A stretch of 64,000 nucleotides of DNA from Vigna angularis (lineage: Eukaryota; Streptophyta; Magnoliopsida; Fabales; Fabaceae), in contig NC_068979.1 in assembly GCF_016808095.1 (NCBI RefSeq), positions 27,795,960 through 27,859,959 on the forward strand, given 5' to 3'. The position numbers and the translations under genes are program-made. The notes under the pieces were generated by a model that saw nothing but the letters and a program-made list of their open reading frames with translations, ran no database searches and was not told where the DNA came from. Positions 1 through 12,415 of this stretch are shown piece after piece. Positions within the stretch are counted from its first letter, which is position 1; each line of letters opens with the position of its first letter.

Positions 1-32
1 ATATAATTTAATGATTTCTTTAATTTAACGTC

Positions 33-124
33 GTTAAGAAATAAATTTTAAACCTAACTCAACTTCTGATTTATAATATATTATAAATTGATCTTACTTC
101 TAGTCGATACAAGACTTCTAATAC
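33..124 (-). repeat. Decayed TRIM LTR remnant
   Basis: Read on the minus strand, this opens with a TGTATTAGAAGTCTTG-like end, continues through a CGACTAGAAGTAAGATCAA block and closes in ATTTCTTAAC. These are the landmarks of the LTR that recurs intact at 62120-62237. A middle segment is missing and no partner LTR is seen, so it is a solo or truncated relic. An AT dinucleotide run follows at about 131-147. Confidence 0.55.
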
Positions 125-534
125 ACCTCTGTATATATATATATATTATAAATTCGCATCTCAATTCTACTCACCACACATGTTTTTAAGATATAAGGAA
201 AATCGAAAGATTACATATAATAAATTCCTTAAATATGGAGAGAGAGAGAAACCTGTTAAGCCAAAATATACTATCACTTATGATATTTATGTGTGAAGAA
301 AGTTTTAAACTAAGCATTTTGGATGGAGAGATTACATGTTTCAGTGATGTAGGATGCCAGGATATGAACTAGGTACACACAAAAATGGGTCTGAATTGAT
401 GTTAGTGGATTACCAAAACGGTTCCACAAATGCTCCTCTACATTGACTATTGTTGACTACTGTAAAAGCATGTACCACAGAAAGCAGGGATGATGATCTG
501 TTCACCATTAATAAATGCATAAACTTTGGAACAG

Positions 535-543
535 TTTATATAG
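535..543 (+). promoter_or_regulatory. Possible TATA box of the amino acid transporter gene
   Basis: TTTATATAG lies about 55 bases before the chosen ATG at 598. The spacing suits a short 5' leader. In AT-rich DNA such a motif can occur by chance, so only position supports it. The rest of 125-597 shows no gene. Confidence 0.35.
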
Positions 544-597
544 CATCAACCGCTTCACATAAAACTGACATACATTTCACCAAAAGTCCTCTGCAAA

Positions 598-3205
598 ATG
601 GTCTCAGCTTCTTCTCCCCCTTCTAAGGAAATGGTACTATACTGTTATCAACGTAGTTTACTCAATATTTGTTTTCTAAACAACACTCTTCTGTTATGTC
701 ATCTTCTTTTTTTCTTTTCTTATTCATGTTGTTGCATGTTCTACACTTGTAGGAAGCTAAATCAGATCAGAAATGGGTGGAGAATGGTCCCTCTCGCAAT
801 GCCAAATGGTGGTACTCAACTTTTCACACTGTGACAGCCATGATTGGTGCTGGTGTGCTCAGTCTGCCCTATGCCATGGCATATCTAGGATGGTAAACTG
901 CAACTTATAGCTTTAAGTCTTTGAAATGCCACAAAGGTGGCAACTTGAGCAAAATATATTATGTAACTTAGTTTTCTTTTTCCTTATCTTTGAAGGGTAC
1001 CAGGGACCTTGATTCTGTTTCTAACTTGGTGCCTGACCTTAAACTCAATGTGGCAAATGATCCAACTCCATGAGTGTGTCCCCGGAACCCGGTTTGATCG
1101 TTACATTGATCTTGGTAGACATGCTTTTGGACCAAAGTTAGGACCATGGATTGTGCTGCCCCAGCAACTGATTGTGCAAGTTGGGTGTAATATTGTTTAT
1201 ATGGTCACCGGAGGGAAGTGCCTGAAGAAGTTCATGGAGATTGCTTGCACCAATTGTACTCAACTCAAGCAATCTTGGTGGATTGTCATTTTTGGTGCCA
1301 TCCATTTCCTCTTGTCTCAGCTTCCCAATTTCAACTCCGTTGCAGGAGTTTCTTTAGCAGCTGCAGTGATGTCACTGAGGTATTTCTTGATTTCCACATG
1401 TCTAGGGGAGTTTCCATAATGGTCCTGACCATTCTTTTGTATTATTGAATATCTATCTTTCTGATTACTATGAAATAGATGTTTTGATGCAAGGATCATT
1501 TTTGGCCTTAATAAATGTTGGGACCATTGGAAAAGCCACCCATGTCTTCACTTTTCTGGCACTAGCTTTCCATCATGATCACTATATCATTCAATATTTA
1601 GCAGATTTGAGGGGTTACTGAGCTGGCTTGGCATTTTGCACCCATGTAAGGAAGATTCCAGGGAGAAATATGATTGGATTCTTCCCAGGATGAGTTATCC
1701 ATGTGAAAACTGTCCCTGAAGCTCAGAATTTTCAGAATTTGATATGATGAAGCCTAAATATTTTGTAGAAAGATATCATCAAATTTACCCTTTTGGCTAT
1801 GCTTGTGAACAAGCAGAGCCACATGCATGACTTTTAAAACTTGGCAGAGTCGGTTGAAAAAATCCAACTTTAAGAAAAGATCTTTGCTAGAACACATGGT
1901 TGGATGAGTTGAAATAAAATATAGTATATACTATTTAACACTCATTGTTTTTTGTGAATCCAGTGGCTTCTAATTAGGTTGTGTTGAATTCTACTGTTTT
2001 CAAAAGCAGTAACTTACTCTTCTGATGCTTTGATTGCAGCTATTCAACTATAGCTTGGGTAGCATGTTTGGCTAGAGGCCGTGTTGACAATGTTAGCTAT
2101 GCATACAAGCAAACCAGTTCTACGGACTTAATGTTCAGAATCTTCAATGCACTTGGTCAAATTTCATTTGCATTTGCTGGCCATGCAGTGACCCTTGAAA
2201 TTCAGGCCACAATTCCATCAACCCCTGAGAAGCCCTCAAAGATACCAATGTGGAGAGGTGCTATAGGTGCATATTTCATCAATGCTATATGCTATTTCCC
2301 ACTGGCACTGGTAGGATATTGGACCTTTGGAAGAGATGTTGAGGACAATGTGCTTATGGAATTTGAAAAACCTGCTTGGCTCATAGCCTCAGCTAACTTG
2401 ATGGTATTCATTCATGTTGTTGGTAGCTACCAGGTACAAACACAACACAAGCAAGCACATGCTCACACTACTCTAGTATGTTACCTTATTAATGTCGAAA
2501 CATTGGATTCCAGGTTTATGCTATGCCTGTTTTTGACTTGATCGAGAGGTCGATGGTCAAAAGATTGAACTTCCCTCCTGGATTATCTCTTAGACTTGTC
2601 GCTAGATCAGCTTTTGTTGGTGAGATTTTTGAAACCATCTACATTTTGGTTTAAGACCAGAGTTATCTTCCACCTAAAACAATTTTGTGTGAAAATTCTT
2701 GAACTAACCAGACCTTGTTAAAATGTTACAGCTTTTACATTATTTGTTGGGGTCACATTCCCTTTCTTTGGTGATCTTCTTGGGTTCTTTGGTGGCTTTG
2801 GTTTTGCTCCTACTTCATACTTTGTAAGGCTCTCTTACCATCTCATTCCTCATGCTTATGTCAAACTACCAAATTTACAAGAGTTAATTTAGAACACAGA
2901 AGATTAATGTTGGCGTGTCGGTTGTTCAGCTTCCTAGTGTGATGTGGCTGATCATCAAGAAGCCAAAGAGATTCAGCATCAACTGGTTCATCAATTGGGT
3001 AATGATTGATTTATTTCAACATTTCTAAGAGAATGCAAAGTTAGATTATCACAGTTCATTGTTGTTTTCTTTTGGAAATTACCCTCTTTTCTTTTGTGTT
3101 TCTCAGGGTTCAATATATGTTGGAGTGTGCATTATGTTGGTATCTACTATTGGTGGCTTAAGGAATATTGTTGCTGACTCTTCTACTTATAAGTTTTACA
3201 CCTAA
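598..3205 (+). CDS. LHT: Lysine/histidine transporter-like amino acid permease
   Basis: Plasma-membrane proton-coupled amino acid importer of the AAAP/ATF family, LHT branch (role inferred from the family). Eight exons read as 598-633, 753-892, 996-1379, 2040-2433, 2514-2619, 2732-2823, 2930-2998 and 3107-3205. All introns are GT-AG and phases join, giving 439 residues, the usual LHT length. Landmarks are the N-terminal [11 protein letters not shown] block, [11 protein letters not shown] in the first membrane helix, the PGTRFDRY loop, VPQQLIV-like [27 protein letters not shown] across the exon 3/4 join, the [15 protein letters not shown] loop, PAWLIASAN and a C-terminal STYKFYT. About ten hydrophobic helices are visible. 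The first exon is only 36 bases; its ATG is the first in frame. The long intron 1380-2039 holds no other gene. The closest named member is LHT1-like, but the paralogue cannot be assigned by eye. Confidence 0.93.
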
Positions 3206-3724
3206 AAAAATTATGTTATGTTATTGAAAAAATATGTAAGCATAAGCAATTAATCTAGTTGATTAAACCGAAGTTGGAGATTATCTAATTTGTGGTGTCT
3301 ATCCTCATTCAAGCAGCAAGCCTAGTGTTCTTTCTATCAATCAATTTAGTGTCTTATTGAGATGTTAACTTATTGATATAATATAGAATTTACAATATCT
3401 GAATAATAAAGTGAATTAAGACTTGATGTGTACAATACTTTCTATAAGAGTTTAATTTGCTCACCAGAACCTAACATGATCCATGTAAATTTATCAATTA
3501 GTTTAGTGTATTTATATATTAAAGGCACATGCCAATTAAACTATATTTTGTTTTCTAATCTTTAGAAGAAAATTTTAATAGTATTGAATTCAGACTTTCA
3601 TTTGCAAATTCCAAGACTTCGAAAATATTAAAAAGAAGAAAAATAGTTTCCCCATCTAAGAACGACTTTTCCCTTATCGCAACTATTTACCCAAGATGAT
3701 AAATAATTTGTACATTGAATAAAC
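3206..3724. other. 3' flank of the transporter gene, no gene seen
   Basis: AT-rich spacer. Possible polyadenylation motifs (AATAAA-like, near 3405) lie downstream of the stop codon. No coding region is seen. Confidence 0.6.
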
Positions 3725-3853
3725 ACTCACTAGTGCAAAAAAGACTTTAGACGTCTGTTATTTTGGGCTTTTAAAATCTGATCTTTGTCCGACGTCTATA
3801 TCGGTGACGTTAATGAGACGTCAGACCCTTTAGGTCAGACGTCTCTATAGATG

Positions 3854-3923
3854 TCAGACCTATATAGGTCTGACGTCTTTATAGACGTCGGACCTATATA
3901 GGTCCGACGTCTATATAGACGTC
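3854..3923. repeat. Chain of perfect palindromes in the CACTA subterminal region
   Basis: Four adjacent dyads sit end to end: 3854-3873 (TCAGACCTATATAGGTCTGA), 3872-3889 (GACGTC/GACGTC around TTTATA, one mismatch), 3889-3906 (CGGACCTATATAGGTCCG) and 3906-3923 (GACGTCTATATAGACGTC). Each combines a GACGTC or GACC/GGTC arm with a TATATA centre. They probably act as subterminal transposase-binding sites. Confidence 0.85.
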
Positions 3924-4340
3924 CGATTCATACAGGTTAGACGTCTCTGAGGTTGCTCCTGACTAATGGTGATTCGAGTTTATAACTTTATATTTTAGTT
4001 GAAGAGAATGTATTGTACATTTTTTTTATTGGATGGTTTTAAAAACGTAGTGGAAGGAATTGGAGGAGTACAAAAGACAAGAAATCACCGCCATAGAACG
4101 CCGCCTAAAGACACAAGAATAACTGCACCAAAACCTAACGAAAATGTATTTTAATCGGTTCAAATGAAAGATAATGCATCAAAGAGTGATGTAATCGGAG
4201 TAAAATTAATTTAAAACGGTGCAAAAGTGAGAAAACGAACCTAAAAAGCGTAACCCGTAAAGAGAAAACGCGACGAAGATGATGAACAATGAGTGCGCGT
4301 AACGGTTGTCTCGCGTTCACGATGTTTTAATGCCAAAATT

Positions 4341-4862
4341 TAGACGTCGGTTCCCCCAATTAACAGACGTCTAAAGTGCTTCAGAAGTCGGAGTGGCTGG
4401 ATCAGACGTCTAAACGGAGTCAAAAAGTGACTTTTTAAATTTATGGATTTAGGGTTTAGACGTCGGTCCCCCCAACTAACAAACGTCTAAAGTGCTTTAG
4501 AAGTCGGAGTGGCAGGATCAGACGTCTAAACGGAGTAAAAAAGTGACTTTTTAAATATCTGGATTTAGGGTTTAGACGTTGGTCCCCCCAACTAACAGAC
4601 GTCTAAAGTGCTTCAGAAGTCGGAGTGGCGAGATCAGACGTCTAAACGGAATCAAAAAGTGACTTTTTAAATTTATGGATTTAGGGTTTAGACGTCGGTT
4701 CCCCCAATTAACAGACGTCTAAAGTGCTTCAGAAGTCGGAGTGGCGGGATCAGACGTCTAAATGGAGTCAAAAAGTGACTTTTTAAATTTATGGGTTTAG
4801 GGTTTAGACGTCGGTTCCCCCAATTAATAGACGTCTAAAGTGCTTCAGAAGTCGGTTCCCTC
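4341..4862. repeat. 116-bp tandem repeat array inside the CACTA element
   Basis: Repeat starts (TAGACGTCGG or a one-base variant) fall at 4341, 4457, 4573, 4689 and 4805, exactly 116 bases apart, giving four full units and a partial fifth. Each unit has three AGACGTC-type sites and a TGACTTTTTAAAT stretch. The units differ by a few substitutions only, so the array is young or kept homogeneous. Confidence 0.9.
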
Positions 4863-5098
4863 CATACATTACGTCTAAATAGAATAAAAAATTATTTTTT
4901 TTTAACTTTTTCGTTTAGTTTTGGCGTCTATTCGAGGGAGCCGACGTATGTGAGTATTTAGACGTCGGGCCCTTACATAACCGACATCTAAATAGTTGTT
5001 TTATTTACGAAAAATGTCACCAGTCATTTTTTACGTTAGATATTCGAGGGTCATACGTCTAAAGGGTGACGTTAAAGGTCTTTTTTGTACTAGTGACT

Positions 5099-7149
5099 AT
5101 TACCAGTTGGTTTAAAATAATTTTTTTTTCCAAAGTAATTGATTAAAGGATACCTACTGCCACTTGTATAAATCAATACTTCGTACTTATTCTAATAATT
5201 AAATATTACAATTTAATTGTGTTATGCATTTACCATGTCTGATATACGCAGAAATAATTTATATATTTTATAAAGAAGTCTAATTTACCTATTCATAACC
5301 CCCAACATCTTAAATAATATCATTTATACTAACGCGGTTACAAAGAAAAAATCATCAATTGTTTAATAATATTCTTTGCAGCAAATATTACTCAATTATA
5401 TTATGTTATGATTATATTTAGGAAGATTAGAAAACTGATTGATGAAGGCATATTACCTCTGATTTAACTTTTAATTTCGGTTAAATTTTGTGTTTAAAAG
5501 ATTAATTTAATTAAGATTTATAGTAATTAGGTTTATTCATAATAATTAGTTTTTCATTTGCATAAGATATTTTTTGGACATTCTAATATTTGGAGGTGTA
5601 AATATAAATTGATCAAAATTATAAAACACCTCTAAAATAAGGTTAAAATAAGGTTAAAATAAGTAAATTTTGGAAACATTTGTCTTACACTCCTTAATTC
5701 ACTTATACATTTTCAGCAATGGACCCACTCATAACTCAACCCAATTAAAAGTTGTCATTTGTTCACAAATTTGACCAACTCGAACATGTCATGTGTCAAT
5801 ACTCAATCTTTAAACTTGTCTAATGACAAGTTGTCACGTGTCCATCATCCTCACTAAAAAATCTAACTAACCAGAGTCTACCACATCATTATCTTCATCC
5901 TCATATCCTTACACCACACAGCCAGCACCAACGATCACCCCTACACTCACCAGAAAACACTACAAGCACTAGAGCAGGTCCTCCATGCACCTATAGTAGT
6001 TAACATTGCCACTGTCAGCCTCACCAAAGATCGTGCAAGACCAACTCTCAGTAGAATTGTGGAGCATATCATAAGTTCAACCCAACTTCTAATCCAAACG
6101 CACTGATCACTGGAACTAGCTATAGTTAAGTAGTGTTAATTTGATAGCATCAATGACAACTTATCACTTATATTAGAATATCTTTATGATGGGAACAAAA
6201 TCAAATTTCAATATTTGTTGTTATTATTATTTTTTGTTGAATCTACATTTTCAAATTCTTTTACGAACTTGAGTGTAGTCTTTTTAAATGAACATGATTA
6301 GATAGTTGTTAGAAAATCAAATCTTATTTATTTTGATTAAGTGTTTTTAAAATAATAAAATTTAAAGTATAAATGTTCTAATAGTAAGATACAAAGATTT
6401 TAAAACATATTATAAGAGAAGGAATAGGTTTGTCATGCAATGTGTTTTTGTTTTTATCTAATAAGCAGGAACTACATTAAATTGCATGCATATAAGTAAT
6501 TCTACAAGCTAATGTTGTAATTGACAAACAATAATGAACTTATTTTTGTGTTGCAGAAAGCATTTTTATTTTCACATCCACCAAAAAGATCTCACAAAGT
6601 TCAAGTCAATATAAAATATTTCTTAAAAGACATGCTAAAACAACTTCACGACAATACACATTCTAAAGCTCCCTATGACAACTCTAGATGACTATTTGCT
6701 TTGTATGATCATATGCTCTTTCCTCATTTTGGATAAAGGATTTATGATCAATGTCTAATGAGCCATGCTAGCTATTAGAATGTTGTTTGGAAGGGATATT
6801 AACATTTAATCTTGGATGTATTGCATTTAATGCATCCCTATATTCATGGGTGAACAAACAAAGTAATGAAGATGAAGATTTGATGTGAACACTTTTAAAA
6901 GGTAGAAAATTATTTGCAAAGACTATTCTCAACTCAGTTGTTTAAAAAATTTCTATCAATTGGAAGTTATTCAAAACAACGGTGAAAAAAATAGTATGCC
7001 CAGATCTTTATCGGAAGATGGCTTGTGTTCAAACTACAAAATAGTAGAGTGATTAAACTTTGAGATTGTCACAATATGTTATCTTTCTTTCTAATGAGTG
7101 AAAACCTTTTGATCTCTTGGATCACTCTCATCTTTTTTAAAACTCTTAG
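5099..7149. other. AT-rich intergenic spacer
   Basis: No open frame or recognised domain on either strand. A more mixed-composition patch at 5880-6120 gave no protein match that I recognise. A short triplicated AATAAGGTTAA motif occurs near 5635-5660. Confidence 0.5.
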
Positions 7150-7385
7150 TCAAGAGTGGTTGTGTTCCAAACAAATACTCTGTGTTTTAGTAATGAGTAG
7201 TTGAGGTCCAAACAATAGTCAAATTTTCAACCAAGAGTGGATGCATTCCAAACAATACTTGATTTTTAGTTAGGAGTGCTTATGTTCCAACAATACTTGA
7301 ATTTTTAACCAGGAGTGACTACGTGTTCAAATAATATTTGAGTTGTTTTAGTTATGTGTGACTCAGATCCAAATAACACTCACTT
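7150..7385 (+). repeat. Degenerate ~40-bp tandem repeat, about six copies
   Basis: A GAGTGGTTGTGTTCCAAACAA-like core starts at about 7154, 7195, 7235, 7274, 7313 and 7355, a period of 39-42 bases. Copies are only moderately similar, so the array is old. No open frame runs through it. Confidence 0.7.
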
Positions 7386-7974
7386 GTATTGCATAATGAA
7401 AACTTATCATGTTAATCAAAAACTAAATGTAGTACCCCAATTATAGATGAGCTAATATAAACTTACCTTGGTAATTTATTTTCATTTGTTATCTTCTTAA
7501 ATTGCATGTTATTATGACTCATCTAACTTAATAAAGGGGATGTTGCAAAAAACAAGCTTGAAAAATTATAGACTATGCTTTTATTAATGTTTATAGCTTG
7601 AAAAATAAGATTTGGTGAATAATTATTTAATTAGAAAAAATATTATTAGATATTTTATATATTATTTTATATTCTTGGATATTGTTACAAATTAAAATAT
7701 ATCTTGAGATATTATGAGATACTCTTAAATATTGTTATATGTTATTATTTGATAATAATAAGTGAGAATAAAATATTTTATTTCCCTTAGAAATATTAGG
7801 TGTAGGGAGAAAGTTTTAATAGAAATCGTCACAAGTCAAGGAAGAAGTGAGAAAGTTTTAAATATTGAGTTTTGAAGGTTCTGATTGAAGAAGTGAAGAG
7901 TAAGAGTTAAGAGAAGCTTACGTTCTTTTTCTTGTTTTCTTTCTTTCCTTCTTGTTTTTATGTGATGTATTATG

Positions 7975-8261
7975 TGTTGAAAGTCCCACATCGACTAGAG
8001 ATAAGGCCAAATTATAATATATAAGTGGGGTGCAAACCTCACTTTACAAGCCAGTTTTGTGGGGTTGAGTTATGCTTAAAACCCACTTTCTAATATGGTA
8101 TCAGAGCCATGGTTAGAGCTTATCCTAACAATATTTCTCGTTTCTCGGGCATTTCTATTCCACCCGTTGTCGAACCACTATCGGACCACCCATTTCTACT
8201 ATCACGCTTGAGATGTCTATACCTCTGCGTGAAGGAAGTGTGTTGGAAGTCTCACATCGAC
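7975..8261 (+). mobile_element. TRIM retrotransposon with truncated 3' LTR
   Basis: A 121-bp 5' LTR (7975-8095) begins TGTTGAAAGTCCCACATCG and ends TTTCTAATA. It is followed at once by TGGTATCAGAGCC (8096-8108), complementary to the initiator-methionine tRNA 3' end and the usual primer-binding site. A short non-coding interior follows. A second LTR opens at 8241 with TGTTGGAAGTCTCACATCGA and is lost after about 20 bases. The total size and absence of protein coding fit the terminal-repeat retrotransposon in miniature class. An open frame at 8109-8321 is fortuitous. Confidence 0.8.
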
Positions 8262-9325
8262 TTTTACACGGAGGTGGAGCGATTATTGGTAAGCATGTGC
8301 GAGAGTTACAAACTTGTTTAAATATGTTTTGAAAATGTGATTATATGTTTAAATATGTGATGAAAATGATTATTATTGTTTATGTTAGTTCACCTTTCTA
8401 TTTTTGTGGTTGTGATTTCTAGACATGATGATCGTATTTTATGTGAGAACATGTCATTTTTTATTTTTTAATAAAGTTTGTTTGGAGGTAGGAACTCTAG
8501 TAACATAGGTCCAAGGGAGAATTCTCCTTATTTAATTGAAAGTGTGGAATTGGGTTGTAGTAGTAGTTTTTGGGTAGAAACAATGATGATAGAATGAAAA
8601 AGAAGGTGAAATGATGATGAGGTTTCATGGTGAATTTTATGGCCTTTTCTTATTATTATTGTCTTGTTCGGCACAATAATATATCTTTGCTTTTGTTTAG
8701 GCAAAATTAAGAGAAAGAAAATAATAATAATGATAATTGAAATATTAATAATTTAAATAATAATAATAATAAAAGTATTAATAATACTTTAAATAATAGT
8801 AATAATATTTTCCCAATCATTTGTTTTAATATTCTTATCAATCACATTATTCATAAACTTTAAAATTTTGATGATTTCTATATTTATTCTCAAAACACTT
8901 TAATGATTTCTATATTTTTTCTATCAAAACATTTTTTTTAACATTCTTATCAATCACATTATTCATAAACTTTAACCATTTTTTTCTTATTTTCTTATAT
9001 TTTTCTTTGTAATCCAAATAATCTTACTTTTAACCTATTTTTCTCTTTAAATTTATTTTTGTCGACTTTCAAATTCATCTTTTAATTCAAACAAATGATT
9101 GAAATCTCCTAATTGAAACAATGTTTCCAAATTAAATGTAGATGAGAGGAACTCTGCTTGTCGGAATCGAGTGTCAAAGATACACGTGTCATTTCCTCGG
9201 TCCACCAATTTTCAATCCTAATTTTCTATTTTATTTTATTGATGTCTTCATTTATTTATTGTAATGAGAAAACCAACAAAAAGGAAAAAAAAGAAAAGAA
9301 AGATCAAAGAACTCGAACAATCAAA
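8262..9325. other. Upstream flank of the ClpS gene
   Basis: AT-rich, with ATA/AAT-rich low complexity around 8720-8810. An imperfect repeat, TAACATTCTTATCAATCACA-like, occurs near 8830 and 8940. No gene is seen. An A-rich leader immediately precedes the ClpS start. Confidence 0.5.
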
Positions 9326-12300
9326 ATGAAGAGTGCGATTTGCGGGAGAATTCTCTCTCCCAACCATGTCTTCAAACCAGGTTCATCTTCTTTCTTCTGA
9401 TTTCGATTTCTTGGCACTTCGACTCTGTGGTTTCATGTGTATTGTTTTCCTTTTTTTTCCAAAATATTTTGAGTGTTCTCGAGTTTCTGTTGCTCAAGGG
9501 AATTGGGATTTGTTTATTATTATGTGGAATTTTCATTTTCTAGAAAGAAACTTTTTTGTTAGTTGAATATGTTGGCTAATGTGAATGGGTAGTAATTGGA
9601 AGTAGTTCTGAAGCTGAAATTCAGGGATAAAGCTTTGGTGATTGGATATTCATAAAATTACGATTGTGCTAACTATTTCTAACCGAGCAAACTTATAACG
9701 TGACCGATTGTCTTAACAGTTGCACTAGAATGGAAAATATCTTTGTATTGAGGGAACTAAAATATAGTCTATGTGGTTCTATATAGTCTCAAATATTAGG
9801 TATATTTATGAAAAACAAATTGATGTGTAATCATAAGTTGATGTTATGAGGAGTGCATGAAGTTTTGAGGTTTCACCCAGATAAACTCTTCCAAGCAAAA
9901 GAATGATGTTATTGTTATTGTTTATATAAATTCATTGACATTGGTTTTCTAATTTTTTTTGGATATGATGTTCTATGCGTTCTTTTCTTTGTAGAAAGGA
10001 GGAATGACTATGACACCTGATTTCTTCACCTTTATAAAACTCAATTATTCAGCCAGGCTTGGTGACAATGTTATCCGGACTAAAGATTTGTCACTTTGTA
10101 TGTTTGTCAATCGCAATTTGGAAGAACATATCATTAGAAGATAGTAAACATCATTACTTAAATTTGAGTCTTGGATATGTGAGTTCAAAGAGAGAGTGAC
10201 ATTGATCAAATAGTAGATTTTGTAGGGATTGAATTCTTTGAAACTTATGTAATGTTATTAAACTAGCTCTGCATATTCTACACTGGTGTTGGCATGTTTG
10301 GTTTCAATTCTCTCCTTCCCATCTTATATGTATTGATCATGGTCTGAAGGGAAAAATAAAACACCCGAACTAAGTATTAGTAGTAGTCTCCACGAACTAC
10401 TTTTAGTGACTAACATCATTTTATTTGTTTGTTTAACAAATTTTGTTTATCATGCAATAATCTTGTTTTACTTACCTAATTCATTCATGTTTATCTTCAC
10501 ATATTTTTATGTGTGAAGTTGTTTGGAAATGGAATGTTTATGTGAGAAGAAAATATGAGAAGAAGAAGTTAGTGGTTGGGCGGTTTTGAGTAGTTAGTCT
10601 TTTCTATAGGAAGACTATATATAGGTGGGGGTTCCTCTGTCCTGGGTCATGTTTTTGTTCTGTTTGAGAGAGTAGAGAGGATTGTTAGAGTGGTGTAAGG
10701 AGAGATACATTGTCCCTTGGCATTGTACATGTTGTTTTGCCATCCTAAATCAATAACACGAGGTCTTTTCAGTGAATTAGTTTGTGTGAGTTGCAATTAC
10801 TATGTTTCTTCTATCAAGAAACGTAACAGAAGTATAAAATTGTTCCTGAAACACTGGTCATTTTATAAATTCCTATCTCATGATATGTTTTTAGAGATAA
10901 GTTGATTAATAGGAATTGTTAAATCTGCCTACAAGCTTGTTACCCGATTGGCATCGGCTCAAGTCTTTTAAGAATTTTGTGTAATATGTTGAACTCAGAC
11001 GTTCAATTGTCACCATACTGACTACCATTCTTGCCTATCAAATACTTTCAACTCATGCAGTTAACATATTAATTCTTAGATCCAGAAAATTATTCGTTGG
11101 TACGTTTTGCAAAAATTTGAGAATAGTTGGAAGATTTAATACCTGCACTTTTTTTTTCAGAGTCTTTGTTTTCATTTCTTTTGCTAAATTCAATGTTTAT
11201 GTTAAATGTGTCTCCCTCTCCCTATGTATGGAAGATCATGTAGTTTTTCTTATTTAAGCATATTTTGTGATGCCTTTAGAATCTATGCCTAATAAATATT
11301 CAAGTCTCAAGAGCTTTTTATTTTCTTTATAACCCATACTATATCTCATTTGTTTCGTTATCTACTTTGTTGTATCAATGAAACAATGTTGTATCCTATC
11401 CTATTTATATGGTTAAGGGCTTCAACTGTACATATTGAAGATTTGCATTACAGGGGACACACCTTCATTTTGTAAAGGACCATACTCCAATATTTGCATA
11501 CCCGTGGCTGTATTGGCAGCAGTACCTGGTAAAGGAGGAGGGTTGCTTGAAAAGCCGGTTATTGAGAAAGTCGCCCCTGGCCGTGAGTCTGAATTTGATT
11601 TGAAGTAAGCAGGAGTTTTGTCTACTTCAAATTAAGATTTTCTAGTTGGACAAATTTTGTTTTGCGACTTTATTTTTCTGCATGAGTTAATAAGGAAATT
11701 TTCATTTCAATAAGTGAAAATAAATTGTAATATTTGAAGTTAGTTTACCAATAATCAATGAGAAAGTGATAATTTTTTCAAAGGATCCTTTTGTTAGTAA
11801 TAAGGGATTCATTTTTCAAAGGGGTTGTCATTTTCATTAAAAGCCAGTCTAAAACAGGTGAAAGATCTTGGGTAAGAACAATGGTAATAGATTCGCAGAT
11901 TCGCATCAAACTAGTATTTTCCTCATTTTCTTCAAAAATAATGTCATTTTGAAATATGAACCTATGTTTATGCCGTAACCTGCTCCCTAAAAAAGGAACT
12001 AGGCACCCAATTATAGTGCCTTAGATGCTGAGTTGTTCATTCATGCGTTTTGCTGAATTTTCTGTGATATCATGTATAGACATGTAACTATTTCTTTCCT
12101 TGCAGAATAAAATGTAAGAACATATTTGATTCTGGTTTTTCTAAGATGTGCAGGAAATCACGGAAAACAGCACCACCCTATCGTGTAATATTGCACAACG
12201 ACAACTTTAATAAACGGGAATATGTTGTTCAAGTACTGATGAAGGTCATCCCCGGAATGACCCTTGATAATGCAGTTAATATCATGCAAGAAGCGCATTA

Positions 12301-12415
12301 CAATGGATTGTCAGTAGTGATTATCTGTGCACAATCTGATGCTGAAGATCATTGCATGCAGCTAAGAGGCAATGGGTTGCTCAGTTCCATTGAACCTGCA
12401 GATGGTGGCTGCTGA
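9326..12415 (+). CDS. CLPS1: Plastid ClpS adaptor (N-degron recognin) of the Clp protease
   Basis: Adaptor that delivers proteins with destabilising N-terminal residues to the plastid ClpC/ClpP protease (role known for CLPS1, inferred here). Three exons: 9326-9380, 11454-11604 and 12154-12415, with GT-AG introns, giving 155 residues. Residues 1 to about 45 are Ser/Cys/basic and fit a transit peptide (MKSAICGRILSP...). The ClpS core starts near PPYRVILHNDN: Asn84, Asp85 and Asn86, plus His117 in EAHYNG, sit where bacterial ClpS binds the N-terminal residue. The C-terminal tail LRGNGLLSSIEP and closing Gly-Gly-Cys match the plant form. The first intron is about 2.1 kb with nothing recognised in it. 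The ATG at 9326 is chosen because MxxAICGR is the conserved plant N-terminus; an upstream in-frame ATG at 9158 gives an untargeted hydrophobic and Lys-rich extension. Confidence 0.92.

Larger units (their letters stand above)
3728..5095. mobile_element. Complete non-autonomous CACTA (En/Spm) transposon
   Basis: The left end reads CACTAGTGCAAAAAAGAC and the right end reads GTCTTTTTTGTACTAGTG, so the termini are inverted repeats with the diagnostic CACTA/TAGTG. The trinucleotide ACT at 3725-3727 and at 5096-5098 forms the 3-bp target duplication typical of the superfamily. The 1368-bp interior has no transposase-like frame; the only open frame (4135-4320, minus) is not recognisable. It carries many copies of the core AGACGTC in both orientations, which is how CACTA elements arrange subterminal binding sites for their own DNA-binding protein (established for maize Spm TnpA; inferred here). 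The central part is a 116-bp tandem array. It would need a transposase in trans. Confidence 0.92.

Noticed and set aside
4135..4320. Minus open frame inside the CACTA element as a transposase piece
   Set aside because: Leu/Phe/Arg-rich translation without any transposase motif.
3728..5095. CRISPR-like array reading of the regular repeats
   Set aside because: Repeats are 116-bp direct tandem units without unique spacers in a plant nuclear context, inside a transposon with defined ends.
8109..8321. 70-codon frame following a TRIM primer site
   Set aside because: It runs from the TRIM interior across the LTR fragment; TRIMs are non-coding and the frame has no motif.
9158..9325. Upstream in-frame ATG as the ClpS start
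   Set aside because: It would add a hydrophobic then Lys-rich extension ahead of a normal transit peptide start; the ATG at 9326 matches the plant family N-terminus.
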